A stretch of 64,000 nt of DNA, taken from contig JBITNC010000001.1 of the NCBI GenBank assembly GCA_050084985.1, positions 22,630,001 through 22,694,000 on the forward strand, given 5' to 3'. Of this stretch, positions 27,101 through 36,275 are shown one piece after another. This DNA is from Nageia nagi. Taxonomy: Eukaryota; Pinophyta. Each line of letters starts with the position of its first letter. Position 1 is the first letter of the stretch. A program made the translations under genes and the position numbers. Under the pieces are notes generated by a model that was given only the letters and a program-made list of their open reading frames with translations, ran no database searches and had not been told where the DNA came from.

Positions 27101-28324
27101 GTGAGTGTCTTAGTTATGGAACAGCTTAAGTTATTCTTGCGAAGCCTTTCAAAAAGAGATTTGGATGAGTTATTGGTAGAAATCAGACATGATGATCCAG
27201 AGGGATCTGGAGGAATGCAACATAGCGTTGAGGGTGACAATAGCAATTTTCAGGCTACAATGGAAGGTATGCAGAGGCAGATAGATAGATTGGCAAGAAG
27301 ATCAACGCCACCTAATGATTCTTTTGAATTTGGTAGTCCTTTATGTGATGACATTCGTAGGCATATTCCACCATCCAATTACAAAGAGCCAAAATTCAGT
27401 AAGTTCAATGGTGGAGGAGATCCAAGGAGACATATACAAGGATTTAAGGATGAATGTGAACTCACAATTGGTACAGACCAAAGATTGCAGGCTAAATTCT
27501 TGCCCCAGAGCTTGGAAGGAGATGCACGAGAATGGTTTTATGGCTTACCTAAAGGGTCCATTACATCATTTGAGGAATTTAGTGATTTGTTTCTGGAGCA
27601 ATATAAGCATAACATCAAGAAGGAGGTTATGCTATCAGATTTATGTGCTATTAAATAGGGCAGTGATGAGCAACTGGATAAATTTGTTGTAAGATTTAAG
27701 AAGATATGGCAGCAAGTAAAGACTAGGTTAACAGAAAAAGAGGTAAATAACATTTTTAAAGAAGCTATTATATTACCCTTACAAGCATATGTTATTGATT
27801 ATACACATCTCACATTTTCCGATATGACGTATAAACTGTTAGAGAAAGAAAAAGTCCTTGTGAAGCTAGGGCTTGTAAAGTATGGTAATAATGAAAAGGC
27901 AAAAGCAAAGGATAAGAGACCACAATCGCCAAAGAAAGAGAAAGATGTCCATATGGCTGAGAATACAAGTGAGACGAAGGAAAAGAGATATGTGCGATTT
28001 CCCATACCTCCAAGACACATCCTAAAAGACCTTGTGGAAAAAGGGTTATTACAACCTTTACCGAAGCGTGAGGAAGATCCCACAGCAGAAAAACCCCATT
28101 GGTATAAGGAAGATAGATATTGTGAATATCATCAGGCTAAAGGCCATGCTACAAATGGATGTGGAAATCTTAGGGATAGAATACAAAAGCTCATAGAAGA
28201 TGGATTCTATGTATGTCCAGCAAAGGTCAAAGATACAGGAGAAGAACAGCATATCAATATGATCTTCCTTGAGGATGCTAACCCCAGTAGGAGCTCCAGG
28301 CCTCCCGAAGGTATCATTTGGTAG
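27101..28324 (+). pseudogene. Gypsy B gag with one amber stop
   Basis: A single frame of about 407 codons with one internal TAG (27656-27658). From the N-terminus there is a helical leader (MEQLKLFLRSLSKRDLDELL), then the retrotransposon capsid-like domain (PKFSKFNGGGDPRRHIQGF.., LEGDAREWFYGLP.., FLEQYKHNIKKE). A Lys/Glu-rich linker follows (about residues 255-310), then a C-terminal Cys-His motif CEYHQAKGHATNGC. This is the gag of a Tat-like Gypsy element. The protein packages element RNA into particles. The stop is one C-to-T step from CAG and the frame continues unbroken after it. The frame ends with GIIW-stop, and no pol frame follows. Confidence 0.9.
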
Positions 28325-28721
28325 ATTGAAATACATAGAAAAAAAAAAAGAGAAAAGGGGAGAAGAGAAAAGCTAGCAGTTGGTTTAGGTCTCTAACAGA
28401 CGTCAGGGTTAAGAGATTGGGAGGTTTCATGAAGTCATAACAGGAGCGTCGGTGTTGTATTTCGGGAGAAAAGGATCACCGGTGGTCCTCTTTTAGGGGA
28501 AAAATAGAGGAAAGCAAAGATTCCAAGTATGTTCACAACATGAAAGGTCAGAATTTTAGGTCATATCGTTGGTGTTCATTCTCGAGGATCACGGAACATC
28601 AAATTCATGCATCACAAGTACATGTACAAAGAATAAATCAGGTACCAAATTTTGTGTTTTATATATATCATGATCAAAATGTTTTTTACAATGCAAACTG
28701 GATGAGATTACATAGAATGAT
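28325..28721. other. Gypsy B spacer between gag and antisense PMD gene
   Basis: Starts with a purine-rich tract (28338-28372). It contains one copy of the recurrent inverted repeat, GGATCACCGGTGGTCC (28473-28488), and two CGTTGGTGTT/CGTCGGTGTT words that accompany it. In pol-bearing relatives pol would begin here. The 3' ends of the sense gag and the antisense gene face each other. Confidence 0.6.
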
Positions 28722-31041
28722 TTAGAATCTAGACCCCCCACCCCCTACACTAGAGCTAGTAGCCTTGCTAGATGTGCCACCCCCGCACCGTGCCCTGTAC
28801 TTCTCTACGTGGGCCTTCTCCTCGCTGATCTATCTCTCAACCTGGTGAAGCTGCTCGTAGAGGACCTTGATTTCTTTGTTGGCTGCTTGTAAGTCCTGAT
28901 AGATACCGGCATAATCTCCTCCTCTGAACCGTAGATGGCCCTGTAGCTCTCTGATCTCCTCATCCTTCTGATCGATTTGGCTACGTAGCCTAGCTATCTC
29001 AACCTCAGGATCTGTGACATAGCATTAACATATCATGTTAGTTCCTTGTGTATTATGAAAAACAAAAAGTCAAAGCAAAGTAAAAAAAAGAAAGTAGTTT
29101 ACCATCATCATCTTCATCGTAGTCTTCATCCTCCTAGTCTGATTCTATCTTATATTCAAGTTCATATTCATCCTGGTCTGGATCAGTCTCCTCATTGTTG
29201 TCATGCCCTGCATCTAGAGATGTGTCACGAGTGTATGAAGAGCTACTCTCCCCTCCCCATCCTCCCGTGGTGAAGGGAGTGTCCCACCCGGTCTCTGTGT
29301 CTCTTGGGTCCTCATCCTCCCATGCATTGTCACCCATGTCAGTATCGTGAATGCCTATGTGGTGAGGGCGGTGTGTCCTCCACCAGTCTAGATAGTCCTC
29401 TGTATGATTAGGTCCATCTATGTCATCATCGACATCATAGTCGGAGTCCTCACTGGGGGACTCCCAGTCTGGATCCCAATCCGATACTGGCTCGTAATCC
29501 TCTGGGAGGTGCCTGCTATGGTAGTAGCGCACCACTATCCTGCAATCATCTGGTATATCCTGTTGGAGGCCGAACTGATGGAGTACCCGCTCTGGCTTGT
29601 ACGGCTCCACTAAAGCCCTACATGCCTGTAGGTAGGTAGGGTGTCTCACCCATGTCATCTCCTCTAGTTCTTCCTCCCACTCTGGTACACCTCCCCGATA
29701 AGGATGCCAGTAGATCTGCACCTCCTGTAGTAAGTCAAGTCGCACACGCCATCCCTCTAGGTCTATGCTAGGGAAGACTAGTACCTCGGTTATCGCCCAC
29801 CACTACCAAGTGGGGGCATCATTCGGTTGGTCTAGGGGTAGTATAGTCGGTCTAGAAATAGTGATGTGTTCATAGGCCCACACCTGTAGGATCATAGAGT
29901 GAGCCACCTATCTCCCCTTTCTCTCCACCTCTGCAAAGCCATGGAGATCATGATAAAGTTATGCTAGTATTGCAGGGCACCATGCATATCATTGTCTGTG
30001 TATAACCATGTCCTGAATGATAGGAATCATACCCACTGGGAAGGTCTCACTGCTCTTGTCTGGATAGACAATAGCATCTAGAAGGCAGGCAATGAGGAGC
30101 CTCATCCGCAGGTCACCCCGTGCTAGAGGATCCTCTGGCACATGTCTCACTAGTGACACACCTCTCTTCCTATGATTCACTTCATCTAATCCCGTCAGCC
30201 ATGTAGCCCATACCTATGCCTGTTCCAAGCTTGGAACAGGAATCATGTTCACTAGTTTCCCCCTGATAGGAAGTCTAGTGATCCTATAGATATCCTCTAG
30301 GGTCACTGTAATCTCACCGGTGGGAAGGTGAAAGGTGTTGGAATTTGGATCCCACCTCTCCATCAAAGCTGTAAGCATGTTGCGGTCATGAAACACATAT
30401 TCAGCAAATGCAAGGTGGCTGAATGAAATATCCTCCAGAATACTCCGGGCTGCATCAGTTTGGGGCCACTGTTGGGCAGTGGTGAAGGAGGCACTCTTAC
30501 CAGATGGATGCATAAGGTATGCACGGCTCTGCAAGAAAAGAAGGATGAAAGGCAAGTCAGTATCAAGATGTGAAACACAAATAGCAAAAAAAAATAGTAC
30601 AGGAAAACAAGGAATGCCCACGGTCTATTACAGGTGAGAAGGACCGCCCACGGTCCAAACTAGGGCAGAAAGGACCGCTAGCGGTCCTATTTCTGTGAAA
30701 AAGGGTAATAAAATTTGGGGTGCAGGTTCGTACGAGTGAGCATAAGGCAGCCATGGCACTGGAAGTTCAAAAGTAGACTAAAAAGAGAAAAACATAGAGC
30801 TAGGGTATGCAACAGTAAAACCCTAGGGGCAAAATTCAGGAAACCAGTGTATAGGTAGCTAAAACTTGAAGACAAAAAAAAACATAGCATGAAAAAGGTA
30901 GAAGAGGTAGTGTACCTGATGACCAACAGGAGAATCAGCCACCAAGGTAGCTCTGTGTCCCTCTCGGTGTGTGATCGGTAGGGCCATAGTGTGCAGCATA
31001 GCAATACAGGAAGAATTATCTAGCGATAGTGATAAAAGCAT
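28722..31041 (-). pseudogene. Antisense three-exon plant mobile domain gene in Gypsy B
   Basis: Minus-strand model: exon 1 31041-30916 (MLLSLSLDNSSC.. to ADSPVGHQ, donor CAG/GTACAC), exon 2 30528-29103 (acceptor TTCTTGCAG, donor ATG/GTAAAC), exon 3 29011-28722 (acceptor GTCACAG, stop TAA). Phases match at both joints (0 and 1). Exon 2 holds the PMD core: LTALMERWDPNSNTFHLP, GEITVTLEDIYRITRLPIRG, then a Trp-rich region and a long acidic tail with many Asp/Glu. Exon 3 encodes a heptad-like coiled coil (VEIARLRSQIDQKDEEIREL) and a Gly/Ser tail. In-frame stops start at plus positions 30214, 29989, 29959, 29908, 29803, 29134 and 28830. All are TAG, TAA or TGA that a C-to-T change from Gln or Arg codons would give, and there is no frameshift over about 1.8 kb of exons. 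PMD proteins act in plant silencing and meristem maintenance and are also carried by transposons; a role for this one is unknown. Confidence 0.85.
30671..30688. repeat. Perfect 18-bp palindrome, best copy of a dispersed motif
   Basis: AGGACCGCTAGCGGTCCT is its own reverse complement. Imperfect copies of the GGACC-N6-GGTCC pattern lie at 26737-26752, 28473-28488, 30611-30626, 30641-30656, 31283-31298, 31335-31350 and 33597-33612, and one in the related solo LTR at 5271-5285. Three copies here sit in intron 1 of the antisense PMD gene. Confidence 0.85.
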
Positions 31042-31132
31042 TGGCTAAACCTCTCTGAATCAGTCTCTCAAACTCTAAGATGCTCTCAGCTATGAAAATG
31101 ATAGGGTGAACAAATGAGGAAGGGTGGGGCCC

Positions 31133-31140
31133 CTTTTATA
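31133..31140 (-). promoter_or_regulatory. TATA box of the antisense PMD gene
   Basis: On the minus strand the sequence reads TATAAAAGGGGCC, a strong plant TATA box, about 92 bp upstream of the proposed ATG (31041-31039). With normal spacing transcription would start near 31100, giving a 5' leader of about 60 nt. It suggests that the antisense gene has its own promoter rather than relying on the LTR. Confidence 0.65.
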
Positions 31141-31468
31141 AAAAGGTTAGGGCACACACTTCAAGGTAAATTTTGATTTGAGCATTTGGTGCACGTAGAT
31201 CAACAATTAGGCATCAATCTAGAATCCAGGGGTGATTCGTAGGGATGTTATTTGCACGATTTTTGATGAATCTTCAAGAAAAGGACCGCCCGCGACCTTA
31301 GTAAATACCGTTGGTGTTCTAAGTCAGTGAGAAAGGACCACCTACGTTCCTTTATCCAGAAAATTAGTTTATTAAGTATCATGAGTGCATCATAGGTGTT
31401 TGATCAACGTTATATCTAGGAGAATATTGCTTTGAGTTTCATGAATTGAGTGATCAGACTATCATCCT

Positions 31469-31845
31469 TGCGAGAGGAGTCCAGCTCCCATAATCCACTT
31501 ATCATGTGCCTATGAGTGGAGTCCAACTCCCGTGATCAGATTATCATGCTTGTGAGTGGAGTCCAACTCCCATAGTCAGCTTATCATGTGCCTATGAGTG
31601 GAGTCCAGCTCCCATGGTTAGACTATCATGCTTGTGAGTGGAGTTCCAGCTCCCGTGGTTAGACTATCATGCTTGTGAGAGGAGTCCAGCTCCCATAGTC
31701 AGCTTATCATGTGCTTATCATGTGCCTATGAGTGGATTTCCAGCTCTCGTGGTCAGATTATCATGCTTATGAGTGGATTTCCAGCTCCCGCTATCAGTTT
31801 ATCATGCTTCTTGGTGGAGTGTCAGCTCCATCAGTTTATCACTTA
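31469..31845. repeat. Gypsy B tandem array 1, about 41-bp units
   Basis: About nine units of the type GAGTGGAGTCCAGCTCCC then a variable 4-6 bp, then CAG(A/C)TTATCATG and CTTGT or TGCCTAT. Two unit forms alternate (ending GCTTGT or GTGCCTAT). The array lies upstream of the antisense PMD gene promoter. Confidence 0.9.
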
Positions 31846-32440
31846 TTTTGTGGAGTTCGGTTCTTATGCAACTTGGTGCGAAGAGTTGTGTGGAACTTAG
31901 CTCTCACATATCAGCTTATCATTATTTTGCGGAGTTTGGTTCTCATGCAACTGGAGTACACCTCTTGGTGCGAAGGCTCAGTTGTGTGGAATTTAGCTCT
32001 CATATATCAGCTTATCACTTATTTTGCAGAGTTTGGTTCTTATGCAACTTGGTACGAAGAGTTGTGTGGAACTTAGCTCTCACATATCAGCTTATTATTG
32101 TTTTGCAGAGTTCAGTTCTCATGCAACTGGAGTATACCTCTTGGTGCGAAGGCTCAGTTGTGTGGAATTTAGCTCTCATATATCAACTTATCACTTGTTT
32201 TGCGGAGTTAGGTTCTCATGCAACTGGAGTACACCTTTTGGTGTGAAGGCTCAGTTGTGTGAAACTTAGCTCTCACATATCAGCTTATCACTTATTTTGC
32301 AGAGTTTGGTTCTTATGCAACTTGGTGCGAAGAGTTGTGTGGAACTTAGCTCTCACATATCAGTTTATCATTGTTTTGCAGAGTTCGGTTCTTATGCAAC
32401 TTGGTACGAAGGCTCAGTTGTGTGGAACTTAGCTCTCCCC
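31846..32440. repeat. Gypsy B tandem array 2, about 78-98 bp units
   Basis: Seven units with the core GAGTTCGGTTCTCATGCAAC and GTGTGGAACTTAGCTCTCAC. Short units have CTTGGTGCGAAGAGTT. Long ones have an extra GGAGTACACCTCTTGG before GCGAAGGCTCAG. Long chance frames run through it and are not genes. It shares CAGCTTATCA with array 1, so the two arrays probably derive from each other. Confidence 0.9.
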
Positions 32441-32760
32441 TATGTGTGGTTATGGTTATCATGTGTTGTTATGTGTTATCATGTCTTGTCTTGTGAGTTG
32501 GTCATGTGTGCTATCATGTCTTGTCTTGTGAGTTGGTCATGTGTGTTATCATGTCTTGTCTTATGAGTTGGTCATGTGTGCTATCATGTCTTGTCTTGTG
32601 AGTTGGTCTTGTGTGTTATCATGTCTTGTCATGTGTGTTGTCATGTGTTGTCATGTTTTGTCTTGTGATGTGGTCTTGTCAAGTTGTCATCCGATCGACA
32701 TGTGTGGTCAAGTCGTTTGTCCGGTCATTGTCATGTGTGTTGTCAAGTTTGTCGTCATGG
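32441..32760. repeat. Gypsy B tandem array 3, 35-bp units
   Basis: Five units of exactly 35 bp (starts near 32481, 32516, 32551, 32586 and 32621) with ATGTCTTGTCTTGTGAGTTGG, grading into a degenerate CATGTGTTGT run. Three different arrays in succession form the region before the 3' LTR. Confidence 0.9.
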
Positions 32761-33025
32761 GTCATCAGCATTACGGCAAGATTATCAGCTTATCAGATTA
32801 TCAGACATATCAGGCTATCACCTTCTACAGCAAAATGCAAGGGGCAAGCATGCCCAAGGTAATATCAAAAGGGAGTTTTCTTATCCTATAAGCTTTATCA
32901 TGATGTTGTTTAAGTTTGGAATGGTTAGTGTTCATCATTGCTTATCAAAATTGTTTGCTATGATATTGTGTTTTACTTTGAATGCAAAATCTCAAGTCAC
33001 CTCATGATTCTTTCGATTTCACATC

Positions 33026-33039
33026 CAAAGTGGGGCATC
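33026..33039 (+). other. Gypsy B polypurine tract
   Basis: CAAAGTGGGGCATC directly precedes the 3' LTR start TGTTAAC. This form is typical of Tat-like Gypsy elements and fixes the plus orientation of the element. Confidence 0.8.
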
Positions 33040-33885
33040 TGTTAACACATAAAAATGATTTTATGTTTTTAAATCAATAAATTAATGAAATATGCTTGGC
33101 CTAACTATATGTCTTGAATGGATTAAAGTGATAATATCAATGTTTGGCTTGAATATGAATATTGGATGGGTTATCTTGAATATTGCATGGTTTATCTTGA
33201 GTATTGCATGAATTATCTTTTTTATTGATGTATTTATCTTAAATCTTATGAATTAACCTTATTTATGTGGATGCACACCGACCTATGGGCGGTATTACCT
33301 ATATCTATATAAATAAGGGATCTAATAGTAAATCCACAACAACAAGGATACACATGATCCCGTGTATGGTCTTGTAAGTCGCTACCCTTAAGGTATCTCT
33401 TGGTACCACCTACAAGTCTGTGGTTTGTGTGCTTCCTTACATGAGCTCTCCTGACATCTGTGATCATTATACTACAATCTGAGATATCTATACTGAAGAT
33501 CTAGACCTAATCGAGAGGTCAAAGCTATCAAACTAAGGCCACCTGTGCTCCTTTGTGAACAGAAGAACACCGCCGATGCTCTAATACTACTGAAATGGAC
33601 TGCCCACGGTCCTCTTTTCGCATCCTTGCAAGTCACGATGTTGTGGAAAAGGCAGCTTATCATCACTACATCGCCAATATCTGCGTCTTTCGTTGTTAGG
33701 TACATTTCATGAGGTTAGTACATAAATCACAGTCTTGGTTGGTACATTTACACTTCTGAATTGCTATATGTTGTTTACTGTTATCTAGAATAAATTGCTA
33801 TCCATAGCTAGAATACAGATAATATTGAGTTTGTAGATAGTTGCTTATTTACTTATATTGCACTCTCAATTTTTATTTGTAAACA
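33040..33885 (+). repeat. Gypsy B 3' LTR
   Basis: 846 bp, the partner of 26158-27024. It carries TATAAATAAG near 33309 and GGACTGCCCACGGTCC at 33597-33612. It ends ..TTGTAAACA and is followed by the TSD AATAA. Confidence 0.95.
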
Positions 33886-33890
33886 AATAA

Positions 33891-34240
33891 CATAATTAAT
33901 GTTAGTATATATTGCAAGTTTCATCATATATTGGTATTAAGCAAATGTTGTGATAAATTGAAACAACACATACATTTAAGTTCAATATAATATGAAAAAA
34001 ATACAATTTTTGTATACTAATCCTTTTTTAAAAGAATTATAGCAATTTAAAAATTGCAAGTAACATAGAGGATTAGTAAAAAAAATTGCAACTTGTTAAT
34101 CATAATTTAAAAGGACTAACACATAGCAAGTAATGTGTTAGTAGCATCATGTAATAATCCATAAAATAACCAAATGAGGAGGAAATTTATACCTTCTCTT
34201 GGATTTTACCTCACCAAGACCTTAAAATTGAAAGAATAAG
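33891..34240 (-). other. Copia 1 leader, part next to the 5' LTR
   Basis: AT-rich leader that was contiguous with the sequence left of 26153 before Gypsy B inserted. No coding potential. Confidence 0.6.
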
Positions 34241-34310
34241 AGCTTCCACACCAAAAAGAAGAGCTTCCACACCAAGAAGAAGAGCTTCCACACCAAGCTC
34301 TGATACCAAT
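34241..34310 (-). other. Copia 1 primer-binding site with adjoining 21-bp triplication
   Basis: The PBS reads TGGTATCAGAGCTTGG on the minus strand (34293-34308), two bases from the 5' LTR. It matches the initiator tRNA-Met 3' end. Three copies of AGCTTCCACACCAA(A/G) start at 34241, 34262 and 34283 with a 21-bp period, and the last one overlaps the PBS. Confidence 0.85.
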
Positions 34311-34792
34311 TGAAGGATTTAGACTAGATCTAAACAAATCCTCAAGGACCAAGACTAGGAAACTCAATCATACACAAGATAACACAATCACACAAGATAA
34401 CACAAGTGTAATGTGGTTCCTCCCTCCTTGGGAGTACATCCACAACTAGTATCTCAATTCTCAAGTATGCCCCTCTTACAACTATTCTCTTCCTCTCCTA
34501 CATAACTAGTAGAGTAATCTTACTCCAAAAACTTAGTTATGTTACAAGAGGAGAGGCCCTCTATTTATAGCTTGAGAGCACCTCCCTAACCTCCCTTTAA
34601 CCCAAGGGTAAGGTTAGGGTTACAATAAATGTATCACCTAACTTTAACCTACCAACTAACCACTTGGTAAAGTCAAAGTCTACATAATAAAGAATTCAAT
34701 TAATCCCTTAAGGTATCTACATATCCTTTAAGTGATTAATTGAATTTACAAGGAGTTTAGATATTTATAATATTTCATTACAAATTCTAACA
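34311..34792 (-). repeat. Copia 1 5' LTR
   Basis: 482 bp, uninterrupted. About six differences from 18101-19222 (after removal of the solo LTR), all transitions. Confidence 0.95.
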
Positions 34793-34797
34793 AAATA

Positions 34798-35990
34798 TCT
34801 ATCAATATCATCAAAAAATTTGATTACATTGCATTCTTTTACAAAATTTATAGGTCGTATAGTGTGTTTTCTATTCTAATCACTACCCAATCCATTTTTA
34901 GTTTCCTGAGCTCCTAAATTAATAGGAAAAGAAGACATACTCTATTTTGATTTTTCTAAACCCCCTCCTTTACACTTGCAATTTTCTATCATGTATTTAT
35001 GTACAAAATGATATGGAAAACTTTTATCTGTTGTGTTCGTCATATGGTCATTCATGAGTCAACTGGGTTGGAAGATATTATTGCTGTAGACCAAGAACCA
35101 CCATCTTCTTCATTATTTTTATGCTAAGGACAACATTTAGATAGTATTACATGTCATTCATAGCCCTTAATACAAAGTATTTTTTGGTCACCCCAAATCT
35201 TTGATAGACATTAATGGATCAAAATTTATAATTCTATACATTCCTATGTCTATAATATAAAGTTGTTTTTCTATTTTTACCACTATTAAGTCTACTTTAA
35301 AAGGTACAATTTTATATCTAGGATAAGTCATAAAAAATTCTTCCATTTCTACTAAATTACATAAGGCATACGGTTTTGGATCACCTATTACTATATGTAC
35401 CTTATATTGATATTCAAATTTCAGCTTTCCATGTACTGTTGATGGTACTATATCCATATCATGAAGCCAAGGTATTCCTAACAATAGGTTAGAAGATAAT
35501 TTTGAATCCACAACCTGAAATTGAATTTCAACTATTCTTACCCCTATTGTGACCAAAATTATAGCTATTCCAAGTGGCCTTTTTGTTGAACTAGCATATC
35601 CTCTAATTCATAATGTGGCTTTTTCTAAAGAAGGTATCTTTACATCTTTCTCTTAAAGTTGTATAAAACATTTAGAAGAACACACATTAATAGTTGATCC
35701 ATTATCTATGATTGTTCTTTTTATTTTCCATCCCTCTATCATAGGTGTGATGTACAAGCATACACATTCAACAAAACCTTCTTTACTATATTTTTAGACC
35801 TATAAAATTAAATTCCATCACATTTCTTAATAGATCTGAGTTTTTCTAAAAAAAACAAAGCATACAATATCTCTCGATATTTTTAGATGTGGATATGAGA
35901 TCATATAAGCTAATCTTAGCAGGAGTAGTTTTTAGTTTCTCAATCATGCTATAAGCTTTAGGATTAAGAAGAACACTTACTTGTTCAGTA
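34798..35990 (-). pseudogene. Gypsy A protease and flanking pol remnant
   Basis: The minus-strand frame at 35188-35556 includes EIQFQVVDSKLSSNLLLGIP and WLHDMDIVPSTVHGKLKFEY. This is the region following the retroviral-type aspartic protease active site in Tat-like Gypsy pol. A segment on its right (about 35640-35760) reads as the protease active-site region, with an I-x-D-N-G-S-like sequence. It is in line with RT at 16.4-18.1 kb once Copia 1 is removed. Stops and frameshifts are present. Confidence 0.75.
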
Positions 35991-36046
35991 GTAACTAGAT
36001 TTAGAATGTTCCTTTGGATGCCCCCTTCTTAATGCAACATTAATAT

Positions 36047-36275
36047 TTCTATCCACTAAAACTATGCTCACTACAACCTCTAGATCTAAAGCATTTTGAT
36101 TAATTTCATATTTCCCTTATCCAATATGGTACAAAATTGTAGCTTGTAGTGAGCATAAACATTTCTATCCACTAAAAATGTTCTCACTACAACCTCTAGA
36201 TCTAAAGCATTCTGATTAATTTCATATTTCCCTTGTGTAATAAGGTACAAAAGTGTAGCTTCTAATTCTTTACAA
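36047..36275. repeat. 115-bp tandem duplication in Gypsy A gag
   Basis: TTTCTATCCACTAAAA at 36047 and 36162 starts two near-identical stretches that include ACAACCTCTAGATCTAAAGC. It duplicates the end of the gag zinc-knuckle region. Confidence 0.8.

Larger units (their letters stand above)
26158..33885 (+). mobile_element. Gypsy B: gag-only LTR element carrying an antisense PMD gene
   Basis: A complete 7.7-kb element with LTRs at 26158-27024 and 33040-33885, TSD AATAA (26153-26157 and 33886-33890), and TG..CA ends (TGTTAACACATAA..TAAACA). A primer-binding site follows the 5' LTR, and an AAAGTGGGGCATC tract of the kind seen in Tat-like Gypsy elements precedes the 3' LTR. Inside are gag (27101-28324), then an antisense plant mobile domain gene (31041-28722), then three tandem-repeat arrays (31.47-32.76 kb). 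I find no protease, RT, RNase H or integrase on either strand, so it must depend on enzymes from another element. Extra antisense frames, some with PMD, are known in Tat-lineage Gypsy elements; loss of all pol makes this a defective carrier. It sits in the leader of Copia 1. Confidence 0.92.
18101..34792 (-). mobile_element. Copia 1: LTR retrotransposon, minus orientation, with nested insertions
   Basis: A complete element with LTRs at 18101-19222 (its 3' LTR, enlarged by a solo LTR) and 34311-34792 (its 5' LTR). The 5-bp target duplication is AAATA (18096-18100 and 34793-34797). Both LTRs begin TGTTAGAATTTG and end CTAAATCCTTCA in the element's orientation. The primer-binding site matches the 3' end of initiator tRNA-Met (TGGTATCAGAGC). 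A polypurine tract (AAGGGGGAA, minus, about 19223-19231) abuts the 3' LTR. The uninterrupted LTRs would be 482 bp and differ at only about six positions, all transitions. Gypsy B (26158-33885) interrupts the leader between PBS and gag. The target was the pol gene of Gypsy A. Confidence 0.95.

Noticed and set aside
27656-27658. Programmed stop-codon readthrough in Gypsy B gag
   Set aside because: It would be attractive, but the stop lies in mid-capsid, no pol follows, and the neighbouring genes show the same C-to-T type stops. Decay is simpler.
29046-29613. Plus-strand open frames within Gypsy B downstream of gag, as a possible pol
   Set aside because: They are shadows of the antisense PMD exons and contain no protease, RT or integrase motif.
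31469-31845. CRISPR-like appearance of regular ~41-bp repeats
   Set aside because: The repeats are contiguous and imperfect with no unique spacers. The sequence is a plant retrotransposon and no cas gene is present.
31709-33007. Several overlapping open frames of 60-157 codons on the plus strand, rich in repeated Cys/Val/Leu peptides
   Set aside because: They are read through the 41-, 78-98- and 35-bp tandem arrays. The peptides simply repeat with the DNA units, and all three frames are partly open.
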